Assembly: GCA_003952965.2 (NCBI GenBank)
Contig: CM025849.1
Location: 10,736,359 to 10,800,358 of the forward strand
Direction: 5' to 3'
DNA from: Morella rubra
Lineage: Eukaryota > Streptophyta > Magnoliopsida > Fagales > Myricaceae
Length of the DNA: 64,000 bases
Below are positions 10,140 to 22,010 of the stretch, one piece after another. Positions within the stretch are counted from its first letter, which is position 1. Each line of letters begins with the position of its first letter. A model generated the notes under the pieces. It saw only the letters and a program-made list of their open reading frames with translations, did not search any database and was not told the origin of the DNA. Made by a program: the position numbers and the translations under genes.

Positions 10140-12860
10140 AATTGAAGCAGACAGATGGGACAAGGATAGCGTTATCGCAACAAACCTCAGGTAAACACGC
10201 TGAACAGAAACTCCCATCTCGCTAATCGTTTCCAGTTTCGGATAAGCAAGGCACCGTCTTGATCGACTTGCTCTCTGCTTCGGGATTTTCGCTTCTGTAA
10301 GTGTTCCCTTGCTACTGCATTCCCCTCTGTTTGCTTGCCAAGAAAATCTCCCGAATTGGGACAAAAACAAATGAAGTTTTAATTTTACTATACTGGTAGC
10401 ATTTGGCATTTTGAGTTCTCATTTTTTACTTTTTTCCTGCTTAATAGAGTGAGCAACACTGGAATTGTTGTTTACCTTCTTCATTTGTTCCGGAATTCGC
10501 GCTTGGTGTGGCGTTCATTGACTGAAATTTAGACAACGACAATGTGGGTTCTTGGTAGTGATAAAACTGTTGTGTTCTTGCGAGTTTCTGGTTGTAGTGC
10601 AATTAAATGCGAATTAACCTTCTTTTTGGGGCTCTTAATCGGATCAGTCTAGGGGAAAATATGTTTGTTTATTTGTTGGCTGAATTTTGGGTTTGTTACA
10701 TTGCATGATTATGATACTTGTATGAACTAGGAAAATTTTACTTGCTGATTCCGGTCCCAGTCCTCTCTGGATCACAAGTGTGGTGTGGTCTACAAGATGA
10801 TGTGGAAAATCAAGCCGCAAAAAGACCCCCATTGAATGGCGGAAAGGGGGAGTAGATTAATGTGCTAATAGACTCGCATGTGAGAGAGGGATTGTTTCAT
10901 ATGCACGTGTGAAAGGGTAAAAAAATTGAGTCTCACATTGGAAATAAATTACTAGTGTGGATGGATAATATAGTATAGTTGGACTCAAACCTATAGGCTT
11001 AAGCTTTTAGGTTGAGTGGTGTCCCTACATATTATATTTGGAGCCCACGAGAATACTCTCCAAGGTATTTATGTACCCCAACAAATTATTGTCTCCTTTT
11101 TGGCAATTTCAGTGCTCCTATTCGTTTGTTATCTGCCTCTGTGGTTTTTTTATAGACGCTTTGTTTCCGCAGTGGGACAGGACTCAACTGGCAATACTGA
11201 TATCATAGGTTTGACTGAATCACCTCGAGTCATGCTTCAGTACTTGTAATGCTTCAGTATTTGGGGATAAGCATCTCGCCTCTAACATAAGAGTCAAGCT
11301 TTAGGGGACGGGTCTTTCTTTTTCATACTCGGTCTATAAAGTGGTAAATCATGCTCTTGCGGTCTGATGTAACTCAGACAGTGTGTTTGTAGTGGAGCTT
11401 CTTTTGCCGTGAATCTCTTAGGTGCATCTGGATCATAGGTAATTATGCTTCCTCCTATTGAATGGTGGTTGAGATTCTCATACTTTGATCTCTTGTGTGA
11501 ACCTATGATACCATCTTCCAGTTTGGGCTTGAGTTGCAGATAGAAATATTGAAACCAAAACCTCTATGGTCTTCGATGCAAGATTTTAGCTACATTTAAG
11601 TAGTTAAAATGATCTAGCTTATGTCAACCATCCAACTTCTTCATGCAGATGGATGGATCTGCATCCCATTCTTATATTGTGACTGGTGCCAGGGAGTATA
11701 TTACTTCGATGATCTGAGTTCGAAATTAGTAATCTCCCATGTAGGCCTGTCATTTTGGGCCCTCGTACGTCGTGAATAATGTTTCACTGGTTTATTATAT
11801 GAGTTTGAGAGCTGGTGCTTAGGTTTGTGGCTCAGATCCCAGTTCACATTTTTTTTTTCTTGCCTGTAATTCTCATGTCAAAATCTGGAGATATCCGCTT
11901 TTCTGTGTCAGAAGTTCCATGGCCATTTTCATTTCATGACAAGTAGAAGCTACTTTCCTATTAGTTTCAGCAGTTACATTTTCTGTGGATATGTTTTGAA
12001 TATCAAGTAGTCATCCCTGTGGGATATCCATAGGCTCAGTGGTTCATGGGACAGTCAATCCAATGTTTCAGTAATAAGGCCAGGAGATAAAGATCTTGTG
12101 AACAACAATTTCCAATTGAAACATCATTCTGGGGCTAGCCAATTACTACTAGAACGGGATTCCTATGTTTTAATGTGTTGATGTGTTGCAGAGTTTGCCA
12201 TCGGAAAATGACAATTACAGTTGCTGATTTTTCATTTTTGTGCCTGCACATCACCCAATCCTTTGCTACATATTTTGACAGGTGACAAGACACTACCCAA
12301 GTCAAAGTAATATCATCGGTCTGTTTTTCTTTGGGTAATTTTTGGAAAGATAATAAAAATAAATTTTAATATATGCAATTTATTCTATATTTAATAATGG
12401 AAAACATTTACCAGTGGCATCTTTGTAAACTTGTTGCACTCAGTGAGCTTGTATCTGGCACGTTGAATTAAATCAGTTAAGCATTAGAATCTAAACTTTT
12501 TTTTATGACCTATTTGAAGAAATAGATTCCAAGCTCTTTTTACATGTTGCAGTTCTCCTCTCTTACTGGAAGGTGTTGCAAGATCGTCGCGTATCCTATT
12601 CCTGTATTGATTTGGTGTTTTGTGGCCTGAACTTACACTTCTAAATTCATACTTGACATTATTGATCCTTTTATTTGGTTTCTAACTGAAGTCCACACCA
12701 CACTGTGCTAAAATCCTGACTATCTGGGGCGAGCAGCACTTGTATTTAGCATTCATGAGTATTCCATAAATCCTTGAGAAATTTCAGGTTTTTAAGTTTT
12801 ATGAAGTATGCTGTAGGACTTGCTGAGGTTACGCGTGATCTAGAAGAAGAATTTGAAACC
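10140..12860 (+). other. SDIR1: 5' leader region of SDIR1 with long leader intron(s)
   Basis: A GC-balanced block at about 10140-10297 ends in cttctgtaagtg, a good splice donor, and looks like the first non-coding exon. The coding-start exon begins after the acceptor atttcag at 12782-12788. Between them lies intronic sequence of about 2.5 kb. A fragment at 10900-11050 resembles a widespread plant LTR promoter region (gagtctcacattgg), but I cannot define ends. Exon limits in the leader need cDNA. Confidence 0.5.
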
Positions 12861-15800
12861 ATGAGTTTTGTGTTTCGAGGGAGTAGAGCAGATATTGAAA
12901 GCGGATTTCAAGGATTTATTCCTGAACCACCTGCAGTGGTATGTTAACACATACCTTTATACATATTCTGTGTTTTTATGCACCCTTTTCACCTCTATCT
13001 CACTTTGATTATATGGTAAGCTTATACTACCTTGAGCTGGTCTTCATGCTGATTCTTTGCCCACTTCCTATCAGCGTATACATACAGCTCGGTCCGTTAA
13101 TAGCAATTCACTTGCTTTTCTCGTCACGGGTAATGAATTCGATTCTGTCCCTTTTGTTCCATCACTTGATGTTTTATAAGTGCATCTTTTTTTAATCCAT
13201 GACTTTCACCTCCTTGTTCAGCAGTTCTTTTGCTTTTCATGATTTTGAACTCTCATCAGATATCACCAAACTTTTTGGTAGGTTCTAACCAAACATTTCA
13301 CTTGGGCATACTTGTAATTCTGATAAATGATTCTGAAGCATAAAACTTACACAGAAATTAAGCCGGGTAACCTCTCAATCTATGCATGCAGCTCTGGCTA
13401 GTTGTGGGTGTCTTTTTGATGGCCACGAGCTTGAGGATGTATGCAACTTGTCAACAACTTCAAGCTCAGGCCCGAGCACATGCTGCAGCGGCAAGCGGTC
13501 TGCTTGGTCATACTGAACTGCGGCTGCACATGCCACCATCAATAGCTTTGGCGGCAAGAGGACGATTACAAGGACTAAGACTCCAGCTTGCACTTCTTGA
13601 CCGTGAGTTTGATGACCTGGGTATGGTCCTCTTTCATGAAACCTTTTTGTCAAATTTGATTTGTGGTATCAACTCTTCAAACTCGTGCATATGCAAATGC
13701 CTATATGAAAGGCCGGGTTTCTATCTGTGATTTATTGTGTATCAACTGCTCTTTCCATTCTGGTGCAGATTATGATACCTTGAGGGCATTGGACTCCGAT
13801 AATACTTCCACAACTCCTTCAATGAGTGAGGAAGAGATAAATGCTTTACCTGTTCACAACTACAAGGCTGCTGGCACAGCCAAGTAAGTTACTAACTCTT
13901 TGCTGCCAATCCCCATATTTATGGTGAAGAACTTAATGAATATATGATACCATTAAGTTTGCCACATTGGAGGCAAAAGAAACTTTGGTACAAACTACTA
14001 TGTTCCTCACATTGAGTCTTCAAACTCTCTAAATTCATAGACTCGGTACTTATGGTTATGATTGGACCATCAAAATGGACGCTGGTTTGAAGACTCAATG
14101 TGGTTGACTTGGTATTTTGGATTTCAGTTCGACATTTGTCCCATGATTCCCGTAATTTTTAATTTGTTTAATTACTTCAACTGTTCTAAATTTAATTTGT
14201 TTGATAACCATGACTACTGACAAAAAAGATCCTTGGGAAGTCTTATCTTTTATTTGCATCACTTGGAATTTGACTATCCAGGACAAGAAGAGGAATTCAT
14301 TCCTCCAGAAATGTTCACGGAAATGTTTTTATGTCTAAATTTCTATATTCCTTAGAGAGTGCTTATTTTGGAAGAATTTGTGCCAGCTTTCTTTGCGCTA
14401 TGAAAATAGGATGAATTTTTTTTTTTTTTTTTTTGTATTGATAGCGGGAGCAGCTCCCCAATGCTACAGGCATCATCATCTTCAGGCACTGCTGAGGTTG
14501 GTTTCTTCTTCTGTCAGTATTTATTTAAGGGTTAAAGTATTTCCTTAGTCCCGAGGTTAAATTTTTCCCAATTTAGTTCTTAGGGTAGGTTTCTTCTCAT
14601 GGAGATCCCTGGGCACTGGGCAGGGACCCTCCCTCACGTTAGTCCTACCGTCTGCCTTATTAATGGAGGTGCGCTGACATGGCTAAAGGTGACACTAAAA
14701 AATTAAATAAAATAATTCAAATATTAATTAAATGAGAAAAATATACAGAAAAATACAAAAAAAAAGGAAAAAAATTTAAAAAAAGGTATGACCTCCACTC
14801 CTTGAAAAATATAATAAATTAAATAAATAACTCAAGAATATGAAAGAAAGAGACAAAAAATTGGAATAAATTGTAAAAATGAAAATCAAATGAGAAAAAT
14901 ACACAAAAATAGAGAAAAAAATTCTAAAAAAGTTATGTCCTTCGAAGCATTGAAAAAAATGTGAAACCACAGAAATTTAAATGAACAGCTAAAAAGTAAA
15001 AAAGAAAGAGTCGAAAAATTGAAATAAAATCCTTAAGAAGAAAATAAATATAAAATAGAAGAAACAAAGAAAAAAAAAGAGAGAAGAAATGCAAACTATT
15101 TACAATGGAAGAAGTAAAATTAAAATAAATCCTAATATATTAAGTACAGTAATAAAAAAACTTTAAATACTAGCATTTAAAGCACCAACGCTAAATTCTT
15201 CTAGGAGGAGGGTGGTGGTTGGTGTTGTGCAGCCCATTCCTTACAAGGTGGGTGACCCACCCCCACTCCAGGAGGGTGAAACCCAGGCGAAGGGGTCTAT
15301 CTCTCATTTTGTAAACCTTTTACTATTCTTATATATTTAGCTTCATAATTTTTTTTTCTCTTTCTCTTTTTTTGTTATTTATTTTATCTCTGGATATGTT
15401 ATTTTGATTTTTCAGTTTTTTTTTTTTATTAAATTTTATGGTTAGGGTTTTTGGACTAACTTGGGAAAGGGTCCGTACCTCAAGGATTTTCCATGGCAAA
15501 AAATCTACCCTAGGACTAAATTGGGAAAAGCATAGCCATAGGGACTAACAGGGTAATTTAGGCTTATTTAAACTCAAGCAGGAAGTTTGATTGCATAATC
15601 AATGTAGAGAAAGAATGAAAGGAGTGTCTTATTTGCACTGAATTCTTGACGGTTGATTATGCTTGCTCATTAGAACATCAATGATACCCCTAACGGGAAA
15701 ATGAAACAACTTTCATTGAAAATATTCTTCATTTTGCAATGGGGTACTCTTTTCCAGTAGTGGCAATTAAAGCATCTGGCTATAGTACTGAAAGGAATAC

Positions 15801-16259
15801 CTTCAACCTCTGTGAGACGAGCTTTTGGAATAAAGAACTCTTTTGCCTTTATTAGGTACTCCCTTTTTGTGCCTTGTCAGAAATTTGTTGTTTTCTGTCT
15901 TGCAAGGAGACTAATCAAGAATCTATAAAGATGGATGGGAGCATAAAGGGGTCAGAAAATGAACTGACATGCAGCATTTGCTTGGAGCAAGTTCATAGAG
16001 GGGAGCTTGTCCGTAGCTTGCCATGTTTGCATCAGGTTCTTCATATGACCATGTTCGAAATGTCCTCCATTTTTTTTTTGAGCAAACATCATGTCCACAA
16101 TTTTCACCTTAATATTGTCTCCTTTTCTGGCAGTTTCATGCCAATTGCATTGATCCATGGCTGCGACAACAAGGGACGTGCCCTGTTTGTAAATTGAGGC
16201 TGGGATCGGGATTGCGGGAGAGCAGAGAGAGCGAATCAGATGGTTCAGACATGGTTTAA
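12861..16259 (+). CDS. SDIR1: SDIR1-like RING-H2 E3 ubiquitin ligase, 8 coding exons
   Basis: Coding exons are 12861-12938, 13075-13129, 13225-13277, 13392-13620, 13769-13883, 14445-14496, 15907-16035 and 16134-16259. All junctions are GT-AG and phases match, giving 837 nt and 278 aa (Arabidopsis SDIR1 has 273). The protein starts MSFVFRGSR and has two hydrophobic spans, about residues 37-52 and 62-80, then a conserved Gln/Ala-rich segment and [19 protein letters not shown]. The RING-H2 uses C216, C219, C234, H236, H239, C242, C253 and C256, and the protein ends SDMV. In Arabidopsis it is an ER-membrane ligase that promotes ABA, salt and drought responses and targets SDIRIP1. The start was chosen because it matches the family N-terminus; an in-frame ATG at 12801 is also open. 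Intron 6 (1,410 bp) holds a transposable element. The gene looks intact. Confidence 0.95.
14529..15563. mobile_element. Inverted-repeat DNA element inside SDIR1 intron 6
   Basis: The left end (gggttaaagtatttcctta) and the reverse complement of the right end (gcctaaattaccctgtta) stay parallel for about 100 bases, sharing tttcccaatttag, ctagggtag-type words and tagtccc. The direct repeat ttatttaa flanks it at 14521-14528 and 15564-15571. 1,035 bp. The interior is A-rich with a GC-rich patch at 15200-15300 and no transposase. Long inverted repeats suggest a Mutator-like or foldback type; the 8 bp flank also allows hAT. Confidence 0.7.
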
Positions 16260-17238
16260 TGACTCCTCAAGTAATCCACATGTAAATGCTACCGTATTGT
16301 CATTCTCATTTGATATACCACGCTCCGTGTAATGATTGTGTATAATCTTAACCATTGTCCTTTTCCCTGAGTTCTTCCCAAAATAATAAAGTTACAATCT
16401 CTAGGGTTGACCCCTAGTCGATGGCATGTCCTGAGTGCAGGGCGGGTGTTTTCGGTTCGGATTCAGTCTTAATACTATAGTCCTAACATCTCTTAACAAG
16501 GGTTCTTATTCAGTCAGTGCATTAATAGATTAGTTTGTTATTCTGTTTTTTTTTTTTGAATCTGGACCATTAAAGATTTCATTGATGTGTTAGACCTAAT
16601 GTGATCAGTTCATTAGAATCTTCTGAATAGAAGCCCTTTGCTTTGTTTTGTTAGCACCGCTTTCCTGACCAGACAGGTAGGCAAGTGAGATAGGCAGACA
16701 GGTGAGGAAATCGTTTAAGTCTTCTTATTTTTATATGATAATTTAAAAAATAACTATTTTTTAAAAAAGTTAAAATTTTTAAAAATATAACTTAATGAAA
16801 AAGGTGAGAAGATAGAAATATCTTAAAAATTAGTTTTAAATTATTATTATTATTATTATTTTTTATGTTTTAAAATAAAAGCCTTCATGACTTGCCTAAA
16901 AGTTATTGATCCGCCTCTAGCTCGCTGTCATTGCTTTTAATTGTACAAAACCCAATAAGTTTTCTTCTTCCTACACCTCGGCAAAGTCAAACTGGTTGGA
17001 CCGAATATCAAACACGTGGGTCAAACGCGCCGGTTTTTCAATTATCCGAAGCAACTAGATGATGCATAAAGCCATAAACCCTTGCGGGAATGTGCTATTG
17101 GAGCTCCAACTGTTGACATCGTTAGATTCTGTCCTTTTCAAACGCGCTTGCGGACACGTTTTGCCTCGTGGGCCAACCGGTGTTTCGGCCAAGGCGTGAA
17201 CATTTTTGAATGACTATCATTAATTATATTTTTGGATA
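16260..17238. other. SDIR1 3' UTR and intergenic DNA
   Basis: The SDIR1 3' UTR probably ends near aataataaag at 16381. Beyond it are T-rich and AT-rich stretches and an (ATT)n run near 16842-16861. From about 17130 the sequence becomes the left part of the ZIP duplication unit: it matches 29290-29330 upstream of ZIP copy 3. No gene is seen. Confidence 0.5.
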
Positions 17239-17880
17239 GGAAATTAGTTTTCGATTTTCTTTGAGCGTTAGAAACCTTTGGCCAAATTTAATTACGTTGG
17301 GAAAGAAAATTTTATAAGGAGATAATTATTTATTTATTATTTGAAAATAATTTTGACTTATATATATATTTTTTATATATAGTCATAGAATCTGAAGATA
17401 AGGATAAAATGATTTTGACAAAAAAAAAAAAAATTCTTATTTTGTATTTCAAACATGCTTAGATAGAGAAATTTATTTTGAAAAAGACATTCTATTCAGA
17501 ATGAGTATCTAAATATATCCAAGCCTTAACTTGTTTTTGAATATATATATATAATATGTAAATATCTCATTTTACTCATATTAGTACACGAATCTCTATC
17601 ACAGAAATAGAGAATGTCTAATTAATTAATGCGACAATGTCAGTAATAGAATTGTTCAAGTAACCAGCAATATTCTTGATTTTTTTTTGTTATTTCAGAC
17701 AATATGTTATAGTAATAAAACAGTTCAAGTTACCCTTCTTTTGTTATTTTATTTGGATTAATGGTTATGTTTAGTATAGTTAATTATGCGTAGAAGACAA
17801 TCAGTACTGACACCCGGATTTGTTTGAAATTATTTAAGTTATATTAGTTTTATACGTTAGAGAGTAGATCATTAACGCTA
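17239..17880. other. Upstream region of ZIP copy 1 (duplicated)
   Basis: This AT-rich stretch is matched, with small insertions and deletions, by 22010-22700 upstream of copy 2 and 29545-30230 upstream of copy 3. Shared words include acatgcttagatagagaaa and ttgttattttat. It shows that the duplicated unit includes about 0.9 kb of 5' flank. No gene. Confidence 0.6.
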
Positions 17881-17888
17881 ACACGTGT
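17881..17888. promoter_or_regulatory. G-box (ACACGTGT), found only in ZIP copy 1
   Basis: A perfect palindromic CACGTG core lies 215 bases before the copy 1 start codon. The aligned bases in copies 2 and 3 read acaagtgt and in copy 4 acaactgt, so only copy 1 has the site. bHLH or bZIP binding is inferred from the motif. Confidence 0.4.
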
Positions 17889-17891
17889 GAT

Positions 17892-17931
17892 GTACAACTA
17901 CTACAATTCTGCAAAGTCTAAACTGTACTAC
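17892..17931. promoter_or_regulatory. Putative copper-response block of ZIP copy 1 (two GTAC cores)
   Basis: GTAC cores lie at 17892-17895 and 17925-17928; the second is in the full form GTACTAC. The block between them (gcaaagtctaaactg) is kept in all four ZIP copies. GTAC, and in moss GTACTRC, is the core bound by SPL7-type SBP regulators of copper deficiency. The first core here is GATGTAC rather than the GTAGTAC of the other copies. Confidence 0.45.
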
Positions 17932-17979
17932 AAAGAATTAGAGGTAAATTCAGGTTCAGGTAGTATTAACGGCAGATCT

Positions 17980-17987
17980 TATATAAG
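17980..17987 (+). promoter_or_regulatory. TATA box of ZIP copy 1
   Basis: tatataag, 116 bases before the ATG. It is aligned with tatataag in copy 2 and tatataat in copy 3. Confidence 0.6.
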
Positions 17988-18095
17988 ACCAGCATCGTTA
18001 CCTTATCCTCTGAGGGAAAGAAGAGAAATAACGATCTCTACCCTAACGAAACAACAGGGAGAGAGATATCTGATCAGATCCTTTCCTCCATCACC

Positions 18096-19547
18096 ATGGC
18101 TTCCATCTCTGCCAATAAAAACCTAAAGTCCACCTCTTTGTTTCTCTGTGTCCTACTCCTACAACTGTCCCTGATCAAAGTTCATGGAGACGACGTCAGC
18201 GACGACAACGTAGATTTGCATTCGAAGACCTTAGTCGAGGTGAAAATATGGTGTTTGATAATTCTTCTGGTGAGCACTTTTGCAGCTGGAGTCTCCCCCT
18301 ACTTTTACCGATGGAACGAGGCCTTTCTTCTCCTAGGCACGCAATTCGCGGCCGGGGTTTTTCTAGGAACGTCTCTGATGCATTTCTTGAGCGATTCCAA
18401 CGAGTCATTCGAGGGCCTCACGACCAAATCCTACCCTTTTGCATTCATGCTAGCATCTTCAGGTTATCTTATGACCATGATTGCCGATTGTATAATTGCC
18501 TACGTTGTAAGGACCTCTGGCAACAGAAAAGCTCGAGTCCAGGTCATGGAAGAAGGAAGGGCACCAGAGGAACGTTCAAACCAGGAGCACGCGGATCTCA
18601 ACCCAGAGTTCTGGAGGACAACGAATGTTGGAGACACCATACTCCTCATCCTCGCCCTGTGCTTTCATTCAGTATTCGAGGGTATAGCCGTGGGAGTTGC
18701 AGGTGAGTCGTACGTTAGGTATCGTTTTACAGCGGAATTTTTCTGCCTCCTCTGACCTTTTTGCACATTAACGAACTCTTCATCTCGAATTGATTACTTA
18801 TTTTGTCATCTAAAGGATTGTTTCTAGAAATAGTGTGAGTGCACAACTCTTGTGTGTGTACAGATATTTATACTTGCTGTAGTCAAATATCAAGTGAACG
18901 AGAAAATTCGATATATGCAACTGTTTGGATTGTGTGCATCGCCGATATGTGGGCTTCGCTAGGTTAAACCTATTCGTTCTTTCTCTCGATTTGATCCTCA
19001 CATGCTATAAGGCATTTTCACTCAGTAGTTGCATTACTTACCTGATTAATCATGTTATTTGTGGACGGTTTGTTTCTTAAAGTGATCGTTTGAATGTGCA
19101 CTGTTTTTATTTAGCGACCTTGACTACATCCCTATCCCAAATAAAATTTCAGGTACTACGGGCGATGCATGGAAGAACCTGTGGACAATATGCTTGCACA
19201 AACTCTTTGCAGCCGTTGGAATGGGAATAGCACTGCTCAGGATGCTACCAAAGAGGCCATTTTTGACGACTGCTGCTTATTCGTTTGCCTTTGCTATATC
19301 TAGCCCCATTGGAGTAGGGATAGGCATTGCCATTGATGCCACAACTCAAGGACCAGTAGCTGATTGGATCTATGCTATCTCAATGGGCCTTGCTTGTGGG
19401 GTTTTCATCTATGTGGCTATCAACCATCTTATAGCCAAAGGCTTCAAACCGCAATCCGAGTGCTATTTTGACACTCCAGTCTTCAAACTTCTAGCTGTGA
19501 TTCTTGGAGTGGGTGTTATAGCCGTCGTGATGATCTGGGATACATAA
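18096..19547 (+). CDS. ZIP2: ZIP2-like divalent metal transporter, copy 1 (intact)
   Basis: Two exons, 18096-18702 and 19153-19547, with a 450 bp phase-1 GT-AG intron; 333 aa (Arabidopsis ZIP2 has 353). Residues 1-31 look like a signal peptide. Eight membrane spans fall at about 49-70, 76-97, 115-137, 180-202, 212-234, 239-263, 272-295 and 312-331. The ZIP metal-site histidines appear as H191 in [10 protein letters not shown] (span 4) and H218 in [11 protein letters not shown] (span 5). The loop between spans 3 and 4 is short and has a single His (H165), unlike the His-rich loop of many ZIPs. ZIP2 in Arabidopsis is a plasma-membrane Zn/Mn carrier of the root stele, also linked to copper deficiency; the metal range here is inferred. 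The start is the first ATG in caccATGgc. It is the first gene of a tandem array and differs from copies 2 and 3 by E47 instead of L and by two fewer residues after the signal peptide. Confidence 0.94.
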
Positions 19548-19940
19548 CTTTCTTTCAATAATATTGTCCTTTCTTCTTGATACTGTATAATAATAATTTT
19601 ATGTAATTTCTTTGGCCTATTGGCTGCACTTGAGTCTGTGCATGCAGGCAATATATGTCTGAGAAAGTATGAAATTTCCTTGAGGACTGGAAGTCGCTCT
19701 CTTTTATTATTTAAGGCCGTAATTACTTTGTATTCTAATACAACATTTATAATACGTTCTTTATATATACTTCTTCAAATTACGATCCCAAATAGGTGAA
19801 AAGACATTTGGGCATTAAATAATCGCAGAAGTGCGTGAATGCAAGAAGACAAGTAGCTGGCGATATATTTAAATTAGTGTCGGAGAGAGAGTCAAAATAG
19901 ATATATAGCTATCACACGATATATCATTTGCATTAAAAAT
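19548..19940. other. 3' UTR and downstream flank of ZIP copy 1
   Basis: Closely matches the flanks of copies 2 and 3, including gtatgaaatttccttgagga and catttgcattaaaaat. The match stops abruptly at 19940, where copia sequence starts, so the right part of the ZIP unit has been lost or cut here. Confidence 0.6.
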
Positions 19941-22010
19941 TCAAGAAGGGGTGAATTGGGGTTATATATACTTTTCAAAAACCCTACTAAACAAGCTAAT
20001 ATCTCAACCTAAGTAAGCAATAAGTAAAAAGATAGAGTTAGAGATATAAATACTTGACTTTCTTAGGTGGTTCGGTAACCTTGCCTACGTCCACCCCTCA
20101 AACTTATTCATCGAGTCTTTAGGCCTTCCACTATTAACCCTTTTAGCCAAGGAAATAGCTTTTACACAAAGCTCAAGAACACCTTCACAAGAGTGCACAC
20201 ACTCTTCCTTTACACTTTATAGATGTTGATAACAATAATAAGAAACTCTCTTGATGAGTAGATGATATAAGGTAGACTATTTCCAAAGCTTACACTAAGA
20301 CAAAACTTGAAAGTGTTGAATATGTGTAGAGAGCTTTAGAAAATGTGAAGAAGGCTTGAGAATATTGTAGCTTGAAAATAGAAAATTTGCTAGCCTTCTA
20401 AAACCCTTGAAATATCCTTTTTATAGACCCCTATTAAAAACTTGTGACTTTGAAGTTTATAGGAAATGTCAAGTCTACCGATCGATTACTATCCACTAAT
20501 CGGTAGATCCAATATCTGTAACTGTTAACTCTTTTGAAATTCTTGGGATTCAAAGGAAAAGAATATTCTCTTCACGACATATCGGTCAACCGATATTCAC
20601 ATATTGGTGGATTCAGTACCTGTGACCATTGTTAAGTTTTTGGCAGTATTCGACATTTAAAAACAATAGAAAATATCTTGATGAATAAGGTGCGACTGGT
20701 CGAAGGTTTTGCCAGGTTGAGAATTCAGCAAAAACAAAGTCATACTCATAAACACCTTTTGAGCAGAGATATATATATTGGTCGACCATTGATCTTCTAG
20801 TTGTGAAATCACTTAAAACATATTTGAAACTCTGTTACTTAAAAGGATTTTCTGTTGCACTATGTGCATCCGGTAATCATTTTGGTCGTCTGTATAGACA
20901 AAACTCAGCTTTTAATAAACAATCAAAGGCACTTTGAGCTTTTTTAAAAAAAAATTTTCTTTTAAGTGAGTGTGTGATCAAGCTTTATTTAAGTAATGAA
21001 CTTAAGAGTTATAAGAAATAACCTAGAGGTCTTCAAGTCTTGAACTCTTGGACTACTCTTCATTTCTTCTCGGTTGACACTTTGATTTTGAAGTTGTCCA
21101 CTACTCTTTGATACACTTTTTTGTAATCATCAAAACATTGGTTGTGATCTAAAGTCAACAATCTCTTCCTTTTTGATAATGACAAAAAAATGATTGTTTT
21201 GAGATTGCTTTCCCTATCTTTTGCACTCGGACACTTCATTAGTCTTTGAGCAATTGAGAATATAAGCATATCTAATAACAGTTTATAGCGGCAGTACTAA
21301 TTAATTTGAATAGCTAACAATTCAAATACAAGCTATAAGCATATAAATAACAGTTCATAGTGGCAATATCAATCATAATTAATAACATCTTATACTCAAT
21401 CACGAGACAAGTGACAACAAAACAAGTATATCATGTAATTAAGGATAAGAGTTAAAAAAAAGAGTAGCTAGGTTAATTACACATATTTTCTCCCCTTTTG
21501 TAATATCAAAAAAATAAAAAAGGACAAGGTGAAGCTATTCATAAGTCAAAATAAGTCCAGAAAAGCTAACAATTTCCATCACATTCGACAAAGTCATGAT
21601 AATTGCAGAAGCAAAATAAACATCAGAAAAAAGAAGATAAAATTAGTCTTGAGGTCTAGTGCGAGGGGCTCTAGATAGACGAATCAAGGGTCGCTCCATG
21701 GTGTCAAAGAACTTCTTTCTGCTCATACCACATACTATCCACTTTATCAGCAAGTCCTTTGACCACAGCTTCAGTGTCAGTAAAGTGTGATTCCAAGGAT
21801 GCAGCTGAAGTGGCGGTGGAGGTGAGAGGAGTAGGAGCAGGAGGTGTAGGAGTGGGAGTAGAGATCTGGCCATAAGTGTAGGGTGATGGAGTAGGTGAGC
21901 GCTGAGGCTGAGTTGCACTAATAGAGGAGGCAGGTGCTGGCTCCTCAGTGTCCGCAGCTAGCAGTCTCTATACGCAGTTGGCTCAGAATCCAATATTGCT
22001 TCTGATATTA
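19941..22010 (-). mobile_element. Copia-type LTR retrotransposon fragment A (3' LTR and 3' internal part)
   Basis: Bases 19941-21160 are an LTR in minus orientation; its start, TGTTGACTTTAGATCACAA, is read backwards from 21160. Next to it lies a purine-rich tract, then about 0.8 kb of internal sequence. The LTR resembles fragment B (25392-28155) and the solo LTR at 34283. The side facing ZIP copy 1 lacks about 25 bases of the LTR end, and the 5' part of the element is absent. An old, broken fossil. A long 3' region beyond the polymerase would fit a Sirevirus-like lineage, but this is a guess. Confidence 0.65.

Noticed and set aside
17100-18095. Zinc-deficiency element (RTGTCGACAY, bZIP19/23 site) upstream of ZIP copy 1
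   Set aside because: I looked for the palindrome in the ZIP promoters and did not see it; the nearest word, ctgttgacatcg near 17119, does not match.
18196-18408. Minus-strand frames across the ZIP exons
   Set aside because: They recur opposite each ZIP copy as antisense shadows of conserved coding sequence.
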